Notes: generated by a model from the letters alone, not told the origin. A stretch of DNA of 9,833 nt from Caldimonas sp. (GCA_030150305.1 JASLGD010000426.1:1-9833), one strand, 5' to 3'. Shown: positions 1 to 9,758, counted from the stretch's first letter. Numbers and translations are program-made.

Positions 1-1157
1 CGCCGATGCGCCCGCTGCCGAACAGCGCGACGGCGCTGATCCGCGCGATGTTCGTTCGCCCCGGCGATCGCGGCATGCCCGGTCTCGGCACGCTGCCCGC
101 GGAATGGCTCGACGCGCCGATGCTCGGCGCCGCGATGCGCCACGCCACCGCCGCGCTGCAGCGCGACGCGACGGCGCTGCACTACGGCGACCCGGCCGGC
201 GAGCCGCGCCTGCGCGCCGCGCTCGCGGCCAAGGTCGCCGAGTTCGGCATCGCTGCGGTGCCGGCGCAGATCGCGACGACGGTCGGCGCGACGCACGCGC
301 TCGACGTCGTCACGCGAACGCTCCTGCGCACCGGCGACAGCGTCCTCGTCGACGAACCCGGCTGGTCGGTCGAGTACGCGCGCCTGGCCGCGCTCGGCAT
401 GCGCGTGCTGCCGGTGCCGCGCGGCAGCGACGGCCCCGACGTCGCCGCGATGCGCCGCCTGATCGAGGCGCAGCCCGCGGAGGCGAGGCCGCGGCTCTAC
501 GTCACGGTCTCGGTGCTGCACAACCCGACCGGCGCGTCGCTGAGCCTGCAGGCGGCGCATCGCGTGCTGCGGCTCGCCGCCGAGTTCGACCTCCACATCG
601 CCGAGGACGACACGTACGCGCACCTCGCGCCGGCGCACGCGCCGCGCCTCGCGGCGCTCGACGCGCTCGAGCGGACGATCTACGTCTCCGGCTTCTCGAA
701 GATCCTGACGCCGAACTGGCGCGTCGGCTTCCTCGCCGCGCCGCCGGCGCTGTTCGACCGCCTCGTCGACACCAAGCTGCTGACGACGCTGGCGACGCCG
801 AGCGGCGGCGAGCTCGCGCTCGCGCACTGCCTCGAGCAGGGCTGGCTGCGCCGCCACGCCGATCGCGTCCGCGATCGCCTGGCGACGGCGCGAACGCGCA
901 CCGTGCGGCTCGTCGAGGCGCACGGCTGCCGCCTCGCGGCGCCGCCGAACGGGCTGTTCGGCTGGGTCGACGCCGGCGTCGACACCGAGCGGCTCGCGCG
1001 CGAGCTGCTCGACGACTGGCTGATCGCTCCGGGCACGCTCTTCCATGCGCAGCCGCGACCGTCGACGATGATGCGGATCAACTTCGCGACGTCGCAGGAT
1101 CCGCGCTTCTGGAAGGCGCTCGTCGCTGCGCGCGCGCGCCTCGGCGGGGCGCGCTAG
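1..1157 (+). CDS. PLP-dependent aminotransferase-fold protein, probable C-terminal part of a MocR/GntR-type regulator (5' truncated)
   Basis: The reading frame is open to the left edge, so the true start is probably outside the window; the first internal ATG is at 6 and has no visible ribosome binding site. Numbering from that ATG gives 383 residues of a fold-type I aminotransferase domain. N173 lies in an NPTG motif. D201 and Y204 lie in EDDTY and should contact the cofactor ring. K232 in GFSK is the expected Schiff-base lysine. R239 follows in NWRVGF, and R357 in MMRINFAT is the likely carboxylate-binding arginine. In MocR regulators a winged-helix GntR domain and linker of about 100 residues precede such a domain, and the opening residues with the GLGTLPAEWL segment look like the start of a MocR effector domain. 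That would give about 480 residues, normal for the family. A free-standing aminotransferase is the alternative. All catalytic residues are kept, so PLP binding is expected. The target genes cannot be seen. The gene converges on uup with a 7-base gap. Confidence 0.8.
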   Translation, partial: PMRPLPNSATALIRAMFVRPGDRGMPGLGTLPAEWLDAPMLGAAMRHATAALQRDATALHYGDPAGEPRLRAALAAKVAEFGIAAVPAQIATTVGATHALDVVTRTLLRTGDSVLVDEPGWSVEYARLAALGMRVLPVPRGSDGPDVAAMRRLIEAQPAEARPRLYVTVSVLHNPTGASLSLQAAHRVLRLAAEFDLHIAEDDTYAHLAPAHAPRLAALDALERTIYVSGFSKILTPNWRVGFLAAPPALFDRLVDTKLLTTLATPSGGELALAHCLEQGWLRRHADRVRDRLATARTRTVRLVEAHGCRLAAPPNGLFGWVDAGVDTERLARELLDDWLIAPGTLFHAQPRPSTMMRINFATSQDPRFWKALVAARARLGGAR

Positions 1158-1164
1158 GCGCGGC

Positions 1165-3120
1165 TCAGCTCGACCCGATCGAGGCCAGCGCTTCCCAGCG
1201 CTCGAGCGCGGCGAGCAGCTCGTCGTCGATCTGCGCGTAGCGCATCTGCGCCGCTTCGGCGCGCACCGGATCCCCGGCGTAGAGCTCCGCGCTCGCGAGC
1301 AGCGCGCCGAGATCCTTCTGCTCCTGCTCGAGCGCCTCGATCCGCGCCGGCAACGCATCGAGCTCGCGCTGCTCCTTGTAGCCGAGCTTGCGCGGCCGCG
1401 CGGCGGGCGCGGGCGCCGGTTTCGCGGCCGATTTCGCCGCCGGCCTGGGCGCTGCAGCCTTCGGCGCCGCCGCCTCGCGCGCCGCGCGGCTGCGCTCGCG
1501 CTGGATCTTCCAGTCCTCGTAGCCGCCTTCGTATTCGCGCCACATTCCCGGGCTCGCGTCGCCCTCCCACGCGATCGTGCTCGTGACGACGTTGTCGAGA
1601 AAGCGGCGATCGTGGCTGACGAGAAAGACCGTGCCGCGATAGCGCTGCAGGAGCTCCTCGAGCAGCTCGAGCGTGTCGATGTCGAGGTCGTTGGTCGGCT
1701 CGTCGAGCACGAGCACGTTCGCCGGCAGCGCGAGCAGCCGCGCGAGCAGCACCCGGTTGCGCTCGCCGCCCGAGAGCGTGCGCAGCGGCGAGTTGGCGCG
1801 CTCGGGAGCGAACAGGAAGTCGGCGAGGTAGCCGATGACGTGCTTCCTGCCGCTCGCCGTCTCGATCCACTCGCTGCCGGGGCTGACGCTGTCGGCGAGC
1901 GTCGCATCGAGGTCGAGCGCGCCGCGCAGCTGGTCGAAGTAGGCGACCTCGAGCCGCGTGCCGCGGCGCACCGTGCCCGACGTCGGCGCGAGCTCGCCGA
2001 GGATGAGCTTGAGCAGCGTCGTCTTGCCGGCGCCGTTCGGGCCGATCAGGCCGACCTTGTCGCCGCGCAGCAGCGTCGCCGAGAAGTCGCGCACGACCGT
2101 GCGCGCTTCGCTCGCTGGCCGCCCTGGCGGCGCCGGGTACGCGAACGTGACGTGCTTGAGCTCGGCGACGATCTTGCCGCTCGGCACGCCGGCGTCGACC
2201 TCGAGCGCGATGCGGCCGAGCGACTCGCGCCGTGCCGCGCGCTCGGCGCGCAGCGCCTGCAGGCGCTGGACGCGGCCGACGCTGCGGGTGCGGCGCGCCT
2301 CGACGCCCTTCCTCACCCAGACCTCTTCCTGCGCGAGCAGCTTGTCGGCGCGTGCGTTGGCGAGCGTCTCGGCGGCGAGCTGCTCGTCCTTGCGCGACTC
2401 GTACGCTGCGAACGAGCCGGGATAGCTGCGCAGCACGCCGCGGTCGAGCTCGACGATCCGCGTCGCGACGGCGTCGAGGAACGCGCGGTCGTGCGTGACG
2501 ACGACGACGCTGCCGCGAAACGCGACCAGCAGCTCCTCGAGCCACGCGATCGCGTCGAGATCGAGATGGTTGGTCGGCTCGTCGAGGAGCAGCACGTCGG
2601 GGACGGCGACCAGCGCGCGTGCGAGCGCGACGCGCTTGCGGGTGCCGCCCGAGAGCTCGCGGATCGCCGCCGCGCCGTCGAGGCCGAGGCGGGCGAGCGT
2701 CGTCTCGACGCGCTGCTCCCAGTTCCACGCGTCGAGCGCTTCGATGCGCGCCTGCAGCGCGTCGAGCTCGACCGCCTTCGCGGCGGGATCGAGGTCGCTC
2801 TGCGCTGCCAGCGTCTCGTAGCCGTCGCGGACGACGCGCGCCTCGGCGACGCCCTCGCCGACGGCGTCGAACACGGTGCCGGCGAGATCGAACTCGGGCT
2901 CCTGCGCGACGTAGCGGATGCGCGCGCCCTGCGCCGTCTGCAGCACGCCGTCGTCGAGGTGCTCGAGACCGGCGATGACCTTCAGCAGCGACGACTTGCC
3001 GGTGCCGTTGCGGCCGATGAGGCCGACGTGCTCGCCGGCGTCGATCGTGAGCGAAGCGCCGTCGAGCAGCGCGACGTGGCCGAACGCGAGATGCGCGTCG
3101 GCGAGGGTGAGAACCGGCAT
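1165..3120 (-). CDS. uup: ABC-F family ATPase, Uup-like
   Basis: 651 residues, close to the 635 of E. coli Uup. It is a soluble protein with two ABC ATPase domains in one chain and no membrane segments. Domain 1 has Walker A at 35-43 (GRNGTGKSS), signature LSGG at 156-159 and Walker B DEPTNHLD at 180-187. Domain 2 has Walker A at 360-368 (GPNGAGKTT), LSGGE at 449-453 and DEPTNDLD at 473-480. The inter-domain linker (about 235-310) is charged and helical, as in ABC-F proteins. An Ala/Pro/Lys-rich tether (about 545-577) leads to a C-terminal coiled coil beginning KLGYKEQRELDALP, the hallmark that separates Uup from Ettα, YheS and YbiT. E. coli Uup binds DNA and is linked to precise transposon excision, recombination intermediates and ribosome-related functions; the role here is inferred from the family. 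The ATG follows gshB by 22 bases, so it is probably the last gene of that operon. Only a weak GCGGG precedes the start. Confidence 0.93.
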   Translation of the reverse strand: MPVLTLADAHLAFGHVALLDGASLTIDAGEHVGLIGRNGTGKSSLLKVIAGLEHLDDGVLQTAQGARIRYVAQEPEFDLAGTVFDAVGEGVAEARVVRDGYETLAAQSDLDPAAKAVELDALQARIEALDAWNWEQRVETTLARLGLDGAAAIRELSGGTRKRVALARALVAVPDVLLLDEPTNHLDLDAIAWLEELLVAFRGSVVVVTHDRAFLDAVATRIVELDRGVLRSYPGSFAAYESRKDEQLAAETLANARADKLLAQEEVWVRKGVEARRTRSVGRVQRLQALRAERAARRESLGRIALEVDAGVPSGKIVAELKHVTFAYPAPPGRPASEARTVVRDFSATLLRGDKVGLIGPNGAGKTTLLKLILGELAPTSGTVRRGTRLEVAYFDQLRGALDLDATLADSVSPGSEWIETASGRKHVIGYLADFLFAPERANSPLRTLSGGERNRVLLARLLALPANVLVLDEPTNDLDIDTLELLEELLQRYRGTVFLVSHDRRFLDNVVTSTIAWEGDASPGMWREYEGGYEDWKIQRERSRAAREAAAPKAAAPRPAAKSAAKPAPAPAARPRKLGYKEQRELDALPARIEALEQEQKDLGALLASAELYAGDPVRAEAAQMRYAQIDDELLAALERWEALASIGSS

Positions 3121-3142
3121 CGTTCGCGACCCGCTGCCGCGC

Positions 3143-4108
3143 TCACGCCGCGTGCGGGCGGGCGAGCGCGCGCTCGAGCGCGTCGACGAACGTCGCGGCG
3201 ACGTCGAACCCGCTCTGCTGCGTGATCTCCTGGAAGCCGGTCGGGCTCGTGACGTTGATCTCGGTCAGGCACTCGCCGATCACGTCGAGGCCGACGAGGA
3301 ACAGCCCGCGCTTGGCGAGCACCGGCCCGAGCGCCTCGGCGATCTCGCGGTCGCGCGCAGAGAGCGGCTGCGCGACGCCCTTGCCGCCGACGGCGAGGTT
3401 GCCGCGGATCTCGCTGCCCTGCGGAATCCGCGCCAGCGCGTGCGGCACCGGAGCGCCGTCGATCAGGAGGATGCGCTTGTCGCCGGCGGTGATCTCGGTC
3501 AGGTAGCGCTGCGCCATCACCGTCGTCGTGCCGTTGCGGTTCAGCGTCTCGGTGATGCTGCCGAGGTTGAGGCCGTCGGGGCCGACGCGAAAGATCCCCA
3601 TTCCGCCCATGCCGTCGAGCGGCTTCAGGACGATGTCGCCGTGCTCGGCGTGGAAGCGCTTGATCGCGGCCTCGTCGCGGGTGACGATCGTCGCCGCGAT
3701 GAACTGCGGGAACTCGAGGATCGCGAGCTTCTCGGGATGCTCGCGCAGCGCGCGCGGCGCGTTGAAGACGCGCGCGCCCTCGCGCTCGGCCTGCGAAAGC
3801 AGGTGCGTCGCGTAGAAGTATTCGCTGTCGAACGGCGGGTCCTTGCGCATGACGACGGCGTCGAACGCGGCGAGCGAGAGCCACCCCGGCTCGCCGGTCT
3901 CGACGAACCACGCCGCGCTGCTCGGCGCCGCCAGCGCGATGCTGCGCACGCGCGCCTCGACGCGGCCGCCGCGCTGCCAGACCAGGTCCTTCGGCTCGCA
4001 CGCTGCGAGCGCATGGCCGCGCGACTCGGCCGCGCGCATCATCGCGAAGGTCGTGTCCTTGTAGGTCTTGAACGTCTCGAGCGGGTCGGCGACGAAGAGC
4101 AGGCGCAT
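3143..4108 (-). CDS. gshB: Glutathione synthetase
   Basis: 321 residues, matching the roughly 316 of E. coli GshB. This cytosolic ATP-grasp enzyme joins gamma-glutamylcysteine and glycine, using ATP, in the last step of glutathione synthesis. The N-terminal domain starts MRLLFVADPLETFKTYKDTT and includes MRKDPPFDSEY at about 87-97, typical of bacterial GshB. The ATP-grasp part shows the glycine-rich loop in IVLKPLDGMGGMGIFR (159-174), DKRILLIDG at 210-218, RGNLAVGGKG at 235-244, and the metal-binding end GLDVIGECLTEINVTSPTG (273-291). The frame stays open far upstream of residue 1, but that extension runs antisense-like through kup in an unrelated frame; family length and homology fix the start at the ATG here. 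Only 20 bases separate it from the kup stop and no good Shine-Dalgarno is visible, so translation may depend on coupling to kup. gshA lies one gene upstream, so both glutathione steps are encoded together. Confidence 0.96.
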   Translation of the reverse strand: MRLLFVADPLETFKTYKDTTFAMMRAAESRGHALAACEPKDLVWQRGGRVEARVRSIALAAPSSAAWFVETGEPGWLSLAAFDAVVMRKDPPFDSEYFYATHLLSQAEREGARVFNAPRALREHPEKLAILEFPQFIAATIVTRDEAAIKRFHAEHGDIVLKPLDGMGGMGIFRVGPDGLNLGSITETLNRNGTTTVMAQRYLTEITAGDKRILLIDGAPVPHALARIPQGSEIRGNLAVGGKGVAQPLSARDREIAEALGPVLAKRGLFLVGLDVIGECLTEINVTSPTGFQEITQQSGFDVAATFVDALERALARPHAA

Positions 4109-4128
4109 GTCGATCGGTGCGGGAGGGC

Positions 4129-6090
4129 CTAGATCTCGACCTTCGAGCCGAGCTCGACGACGCGGTTGGCCGGCAGGCGGAGGAAGTCGGCCGCGGCCGA
4201 CGCGTTGCGGTGCATGCCCGCGAAGAGCTTCTCGCGCCAGTCGGCCATGCCGCTGCCGATCGTCGGGATGACGATGTCGCGCGACAGGAAGTACGACGTG
4301 TCCATGACCTCCATCGGGCAGCCGACGGTGCGCAGCTGCTCGAGCGCGGCGGGGACGTCGGGCTCGTCCTTGAAGCCGAAGTTGACGAGCACCTGCCAGC
4401 AGTCGTTGTCGAGCATCGTCGCCTCGCAGCGCACGCTGTCGTCGATCCACGGCACCTCGTGGTGCTTGACGGTGACGAAGAGGTTGCGCTCGTGCAGCAC
4501 CTTGTTGTGCTTGAGGTTGTGCAGCAGCGCGTTCGGCGTCAGGCCCTCGTCGCTGACGAGGAAGACGGCGGTGCCGGGGACGCGGATCGGCGGGCTCACG
4601 AACACCGACTCGAGGAAGCTCCTCAGGTCGATCGAGTCGTTGCGCAGGCTCTGCGACATCAGCTTCCTGCCCTGCTTCCACGTCATCATCAGCGTGAACA
4701 TGAAGGCGCCGATGAGGAGCGGGAACCAGCCGCCCTCGATGACCTTGACGATGTTGGCGGCGAGGTACGTGAAGTCGACGACGAAGAAGAATCCGGTCGC
4801 GCCGATCGCGACGATCCAGGGATACTTCCAGCCGTAGCGGACGACGAAGAAGGTCATCGTCGTCGTGATCAGCATGTCGATCGTCACCGTGATGCCGTAG
4901 GCGGCGCCGAGGTTGTCGCTCGAGCCGAACAGGACGACCGCGATGACGACCCCGGCGAAGAGGCCCCAGTTGACGAACGGCACGAAGACCTGCCCGGTCT
5001 CGAGCACCGACGTGTGCAGGATGCGCAGTCGCGGCAGGTAGCCGAGCTGGATCGCCTGCTTGGTGACCGAGAACGCGGCCGTGATGAGCGCCTGCGACGC
5101 GATCACCGCGGCGCACGAGGCGAGCACGATCAGCGGATAGAGCGCCCACGTCGGCGCCATCTCGTAGAACGGGTTGCCCACCTTGCCAGGATCGGCGAGG
5201 AGCATCGCGCCCTGGCCGAAGTAGTTGAGGAGCAGCGCCGGCATCGCGACGCCGAACCAGGCGACGCGGATCGGCCGCTTGCCGAAGTGGCCCATGTCGG
5301 CGTAGAGCGCCTCGGCGCCGGTGACGCAAAGGACGACCGCGCCGAGCGCGATGAAGCCGATCGCCGGCTGGCGAAGCAGGAAGAGCAGCGCGTAATGCGG
5401 CGAGAGCGCGCGCAGGATCGACGGGTTGTCGCCGATGTGCATCGCGCCGAGCGCGCCGATGCACGCGAACCAGACCAGCATCACCGGCCCGAACAGGCGG
5501 CCCACGCGCTCGGTGCCGAAGCGCTGGAAGGCGAACAGCCCGGTGAGGATGACGAGCGTGATCGGAACGATCCACGTGTGCAGCGCCGGCGCCGCGACCT
5601 GCAGGCCCTCGACCGCGCCGAGCACCGAGATCGCCGGCGTGATGACGCCGTCGCCGAAGAAGATCGCGGTGCCGAAGATGCCGACGAAGAGCAGCCGCTG
5701 GCGCAGCCGCGGCCGCCGGCGCACCGCCTGCGACGCCAGCGCGAGCATCGCGATCAGGCCGCCCTCGCCGTTGTTGTCGGCACGCAGGATGAGGACGACG
5801 TACTTGATCGAGACGACGACCGTGATCGTCCAGAAGACGAGCGAGAGGACGCCGTAGACGTTTGCCGGCGCCAGCGGCACGTGGCCGTTGGCGAACACCT
5901 GCTTGAGCGCATAGAGCGGGCTGGTGCCGATGTCGCCGTAGACGACGCCGATCGCGCCGAGCGTGAGGATGGCGAGGTCACGCGCCGAGCGCGGCCCTTT
6001 TCCTGGATGCGGCGCGTCCAGGTGCGCGGGCGGCGGCGCGGTCGTCGCGCCTGCCTCGGCCGGGTGCGCCACCGTCGCGGTGTCGTTCAC
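4129..6090 (-). CDS. kup: Low-affinity potassium transporter Kup (K+/H+ symporter family)
   Basis: KUP/HAK/KT-family inner-membrane potassium importer. From the GTG at 6090 it has 653 residues (E. coli Kup has 622). The family opening [16 protein letters not shown] lies at about 48-63, followed by [10 protein letters not shown] (102-111), [18 protein letters not shown] (146-163), [13 protein letters not shown] (258-270) and GGWFPL (453-458). About twelve hydrophobic segments end near residue 470. The rest is a soluble cytoplasmic domain containing VKHHEVPW at 541-548, and the chain ends ELGSKVEI. Start choice: GTG at 6090 has AGGTG five bases upstream and gives near-normal family length. An in-frame ATG at 6213 would add 41 Pro/Ala/Arg-rich residues with no Shine-Dalgarno, and a TTG at 6261 is also open. 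Kup normally imports K+ without Trk or Kdp, especially at low pH or osmotic stress. It lies between gshA and gshB and reads into gshB after 20 bases. Confidence 0.94.
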   Translation of the reverse strand: MNDTATVAHPAEAGATTAPPPAHLDAPHPGKGPRSARDLAILTLGAIGVVYGDIGTSPLYALKQVFANGHVPLAPANVYGVLSLVFWTITVVVSIKYVVLILRADNNGEGGLIAMLALASQAVRRRPRLRQRLLFVGIFGTAIFFGDGVITPAISVLGAVEGLQVAAPALHTWIVPITLVILTGLFAFQRFGTERVGRLFGPVMLVWFACIGALGAMHIGDNPSILRALSPHYALLFLLRQPAIGFIALGAVVLCVTGAEALYADMGHFGKRPIRVAWFGVAMPALLLNYFGQGAMLLADPGKVGNPFYEMAPTWALYPLIVLASCAAVIASQALITAAFSVTKQAIQLGYLPRLRILHTSVLETGQVFVPFVNWGLFAGVVIAVVLFGSSDNLGAAYGITVTIDMLITTTMTFFVVRYGWKYPWIVAIGATGFFFVVDFTYLAANIVKVIEGGWFPLLIGAFMFTLMMTWKQGRKLMSQSLRNDSIDLRSFLESVFVSPPIRVPGTAVFLVSDEGLTPNALLHNLKHNKVLHERNLFVTVKHHEVPWIDDSVRCEATMLDNDCWQVLVNFGFKDEPDVPAALEQLRTVGCPMEVMDTSYFLSRDIVIPTIGSGMADWREKLFAGMHRNASAAADFLRLPANRVVELGSKVEI

Positions 6091-6095
6091 GGCTG

Positions 6096-6100
6096 CACCT
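6096..6100 (-). promoter_or_regulatory. Shine-Dalgarno-like AGGTG before the kup GTG start
   Basis: On the minus strand AGGTG is followed by a five-base spacer and GTG at 6090. It is the main sequence argument for preferring this start over the ATG at 6213, which lacks any purine-rich site. The match is only five bases, so support is moderate. Confidence 0.4.
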
Positions 6101-6267
6101 GCGCCGGCTGCGCGCGGGTCGGCCGCGCCGGCGGGTTCGGGTGGAGACGGGATGTCGTCATCGCATCGGCCTCGATCTCCTCGCACGCGGGGCGCGGGAG
6201 CGGCCGGCGCCATTGTGACGCGGCGCCGGTGATCGCACGCGCCCGCCGCAGCGGCGCGCAAGCGCCT

Positions 6268-7563
6268 TCAGTCGTAGATCTCGGCGTCCGGGTCGGTGGC
6301 CTCGAGCTCGTAGCTCGCCGCGACCATGGCGAGCCGGGCGATCACCCCGTACATGTAGAAGCGGTTCGGCGCGCTCGCTCCCGGCTTCGAGCCGGGCTTG
6401 GGGAGCTGGTTGGAGCCGGCGAACGCCAGCGGGACGAAGCTCGCCCCGGGCGAGTTCAGGTTCTCGTCGGTGCCGCGCTCGGGATTGACGCGATAGAAGC
6501 CGCCGACGACGTAGCGGTCGATCATGTAGACGACCGGCTCGGCGACCGCGTCGTTGACGCGCTCGTAGGTCGGAACGCCTTCCTGCAGGATGACCTCGCT
6601 CACCTCCTGGCCGTCCTTGATGATGCTCATCTTGTTGCGCGTGCGCCGGTTGATGTCGGCGAGGTCCTTCGGATCGCGCACCGTCATGATCCCCATGCCG
6701 TAGGTGCCGGCGTCGGCCTTGACGATGATGAACGGCTTTTCCTGGATGCCGTATTCCTTGTACTTGCGGCGGATCTTGCCGAGCAGCGTCTCGGCGTTGC
6801 TCATCAGGCACTCGGCGCCGGCGCCATCCGAGAAGTTGACCTCGCCGCAGCGCGCGTACATCGGGTTGACGAGCCACGGGTCCATGCCGAGCAGCTTGGC
6901 GAACTTCTTCGCGACCTCCTCGTAGGCGGCGAAGTGGTTCGTCTTCCTGCGGATCGCCCAGCCGGCGTGCAGCGGCGGCAGAAGGTACTGCTCGTGCAGC
7001 CCCTCGAGGATCTTCGGGATCCCGGCCGAGAGGTCGTTGTTGAGCAGGATCGTGCAGGGATCGAAGTCCTTGAGGCCGAGGCGGTTCCTCGTCCTGACGA
7101 GCGGCTCGACGGTGAGCGCGCTGCCGTCGGGAAGCGGGACTTCGGTCGGCGTCGTGATCGCCTCGTCGAGCGTGCCGAGGCGGACGTTGAGGCCCGCCTG
7201 GTGGAAGATCTCCATCAGCCGCGCGACGTTCATCAGGTAGAACGAGTTGCGCGTGTGCCGCTCGGGGATGAGCAGCAGGTTCTTCGCTTCCGGGCAGATC
7301 TTCTCGATCGCAGCCATCGCCGCCTGCACGGCCAGCGGCAGCATCTCGGCAGTCAGGTTGTTGAAGCCGCCCGGGAACAGGTTGGTGTCGACCGGCGCCA
7401 GCTTGAAGCCCGCGTTCCTCAGGTCGACCGAGGTATAGAACGGCGGCGTGTGCTCCATCCATTCGAGACGGAACCAGCGCTCGATCGCCGGGAGCGACTC
7501 GAGCATGCGCTGCTCGAGCTCGTTGATGGGTCCGGTGAGCGCAGTGATGAGATGAGGAACCAT
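6268..7563 (-). CDS. gshA: Glutamate-cysteine ligase, proteobacterial GshA type (TIGR02049/PF08886-like)
   Basis: 431 residues. Catalyses ATP-dependent formation of gamma-glutamylcysteine, the first and usually rate-limiting step of glutathione synthesis, in the cytosol. The sequence matches the GshA family of betaproteobacteria and acidithiobacilli, which is unrelated to E. coli-type GshA: ERWFRLEWMEHTPPFYTSVDLRN (28-50), GFKLAPVDTNLFPGGFNNL (52-70), IPERHTRNSFYL (99-110), RRKTNHFAAY (205-214), and the stretch 277-298, FIIVKADAGTYGMGIMTV plus following residues. That last stretch resembles an ATP-grasp glycine loop. The C-terminal part contains YMIDRYVVGGFYRVNPERG (346-364). I chose the ATG at 7563 (MVPHLITAL) because the family begins there. 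An in-frame ATG at 7623 has a better GGGAG site six bases upstream and would add 20 residues; a TAGAAT -10-like hexamer between the two favours 7563. gshB lies two genes downstream, after kup. An amtB terminator lies upstream, so gshA probably has its own promoter. Confidence 0.93.
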   Translation of the reverse strand: MVPHLITALTGPINELEQRMLESLPAIERWFRLEWMEHTPPFYTSVDLRNAGFKLAPVDTNLFPGGFNNLTAEMLPLAVQAAMAAIEKICPEAKNLLLIPERHTRNSFYLMNVARLMEIFHQAGLNVRLGTLDEAITTPTEVPLPDGSALTVEPLVRTRNRLGLKDFDPCTILLNNDLSAGIPKILEGLHEQYLLPPLHAGWAIRRKTNHFAAYEEVAKKFAKLLGMDPWLVNPMYARCGEVNFSDGAGAECLMSNAETLLGKIRRKYKEYGIQEKPFIIVKADAGTYGMGIMTVRDPKDLADINRRTRNKMSIIKDGQEVSEVILQEGVPTYERVNDAVAEPVVYMIDRYVVGGFYRVNPERGTDENLNSPGASFVPLAFAGSNQLPKPGSKPGASAPNRFYMYGVIARLAMVAASYELEATDPDAEIYD

Positions 7564-7609
7564 GGAAAGAGCTCGCGTGGCGGCGCCCTGCCCGCCGAGG
7601 CGAGCCGGG

Positions 7610-7615
7610 ATTCTA
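7610..7615 (-). promoter_or_regulatory. Possible -10 hexamer (TAGAAT) for gshA
   Basis: TAGAAT on the minus strand matches the sigma70 -10 consensus at five of six positions and would place a transcript start about 40 bases before the gshA ATG at 7563. No convincing -35 element lies 16-18 bases upstream, so this is weak support only. Confidence 0.2.
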
Positions 7616-7757
7616 GGTGGCATATGGGGCTCCCGCGGCGGCGGGCAAGCGCCTCCGGTCGGGGCTCGGTGACCGCCAGCGCGGCCTCACCGTGCGAAAG
7701 CACCGCGCCATCCCGACGCGAGTGCCAGCTTGCGCGCTCTGGCAGGTGGAGCGAGGA

Positions 7758-7785
7758 AGTGAAAAGGGCCACCGAGCGGTGGCCC
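7758..7785 (-). terminator. Intrinsic terminator downstream of amtB
   Basis: Positions 7766-7785 form a perfect hairpin with arms GGGCCACCG and CGGTGGCCC; the G-C pair nearest the loop would close a GCTC-like turn in practice. Reading on the minus strand, the stem is followed directly by TTTTC, the classic order for Rho-independent termination. It lies about 57 bases after the amtB stop codon and before gshA, so it should end the glnK-amtB transcript. Confidence 0.75.
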
Positions 7786-7790
7786 CGAGA

Positions 7791-7809
7791 TCCTTCGCTT
7801 CGCTCAGGA
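7791..7809 (-). repeat. REP-like dyad with GCGAAGC mini-hairpin core
   Basis: The minus strand reads TCCTGAGCGAAGCGAAGGA. TCCT pairs with AGGA, GA faces GA as tandem purine mismatches, and the centre is GCGAAGC, a heptamer known from structural work to form an unusually stable DNA mini-hairpin. Similar CCTGAGCGAAGCGAAGG sequences recur between genes in many environmental high-GC bacterial genomes, as I recall them. Only one copy lies in this window, so its repeat status is inferred. Confidence 0.45.
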
Positions 7810-7810
7810 C

Positions 7811-7841
7811 GACGTCGACGGCCGCGGCGCGGCCGTCGACG

Positions 7842-7843
<2 letters not shown>
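7811..7843. repeat. Perfect 14-bp inverted repeat overlapping the amtB stop codon
   Basis: Left arm 7811-7824 is GACGTCGACGGCCG and right arm 7830-7843 is its exact reverse complement, with a five-base loop CGGCG. The right arm covers two bases of the amtB TGA. No T-run follows on the minus strand (the next bases are GTCCTGAG), so it is not a standard intrinsic terminator. It could protect the mRNA 3' end, assist the terminator 25 bases further on, or be part of a mobile REP-like unit together with the neighbouring dyads. Confidence 0.6.
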
Positions 7844-9723
<1,880 letters not shown>

Positions 9724-9735
9724 ATGCGGGGCCGC

Positions 9736-9758
9736 CAGACTCTATTAATCCGAGTCTG
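9736..9758. promoter_or_regulatory. 7-bp inverted repeat with AT-rich centre upstream of glnK (possible operator/promoter)
   Basis: CAGACTC (9736-9742) and GAGTCTG (9752-9758) are exact reverse complements around a nine-base centre TATTAATCC, one of the few AT-rich patches in the window. It ends 26 bases before the glnK ATG. The centre could contain a -10 element read on the minus strand (TTAATA), which would put the dyad across the promoter like a repressor operator. It could equally form a leader hairpin in the mRNA. The flanking 9759-9833 shows no recognisable gene. Confidence 0.35.

Noticed and set aside
1140..1180. A bidirectional terminator between the aminotransferase-fold gene and uup
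   Set aside because: There are GC-rich self-complementary stretches but no clear stem with a T-tract on either strand.
1612..4132. Long plus-strand frames of 537 and 404 residues opposite uup and gshB
   Set aside because: They have the same antisense shadow composition and no family motif; the minus strand carries intact uup and gshB.
4109..5575. An N-terminal extension of nearly 490 residues on GshB, since its frame is open to 5575
   Set aside because: The extension lies wholly within kup in another frame and is Arg/Pro/Ala noise. The GshB family starts at MRLLFVADP, at 4108.
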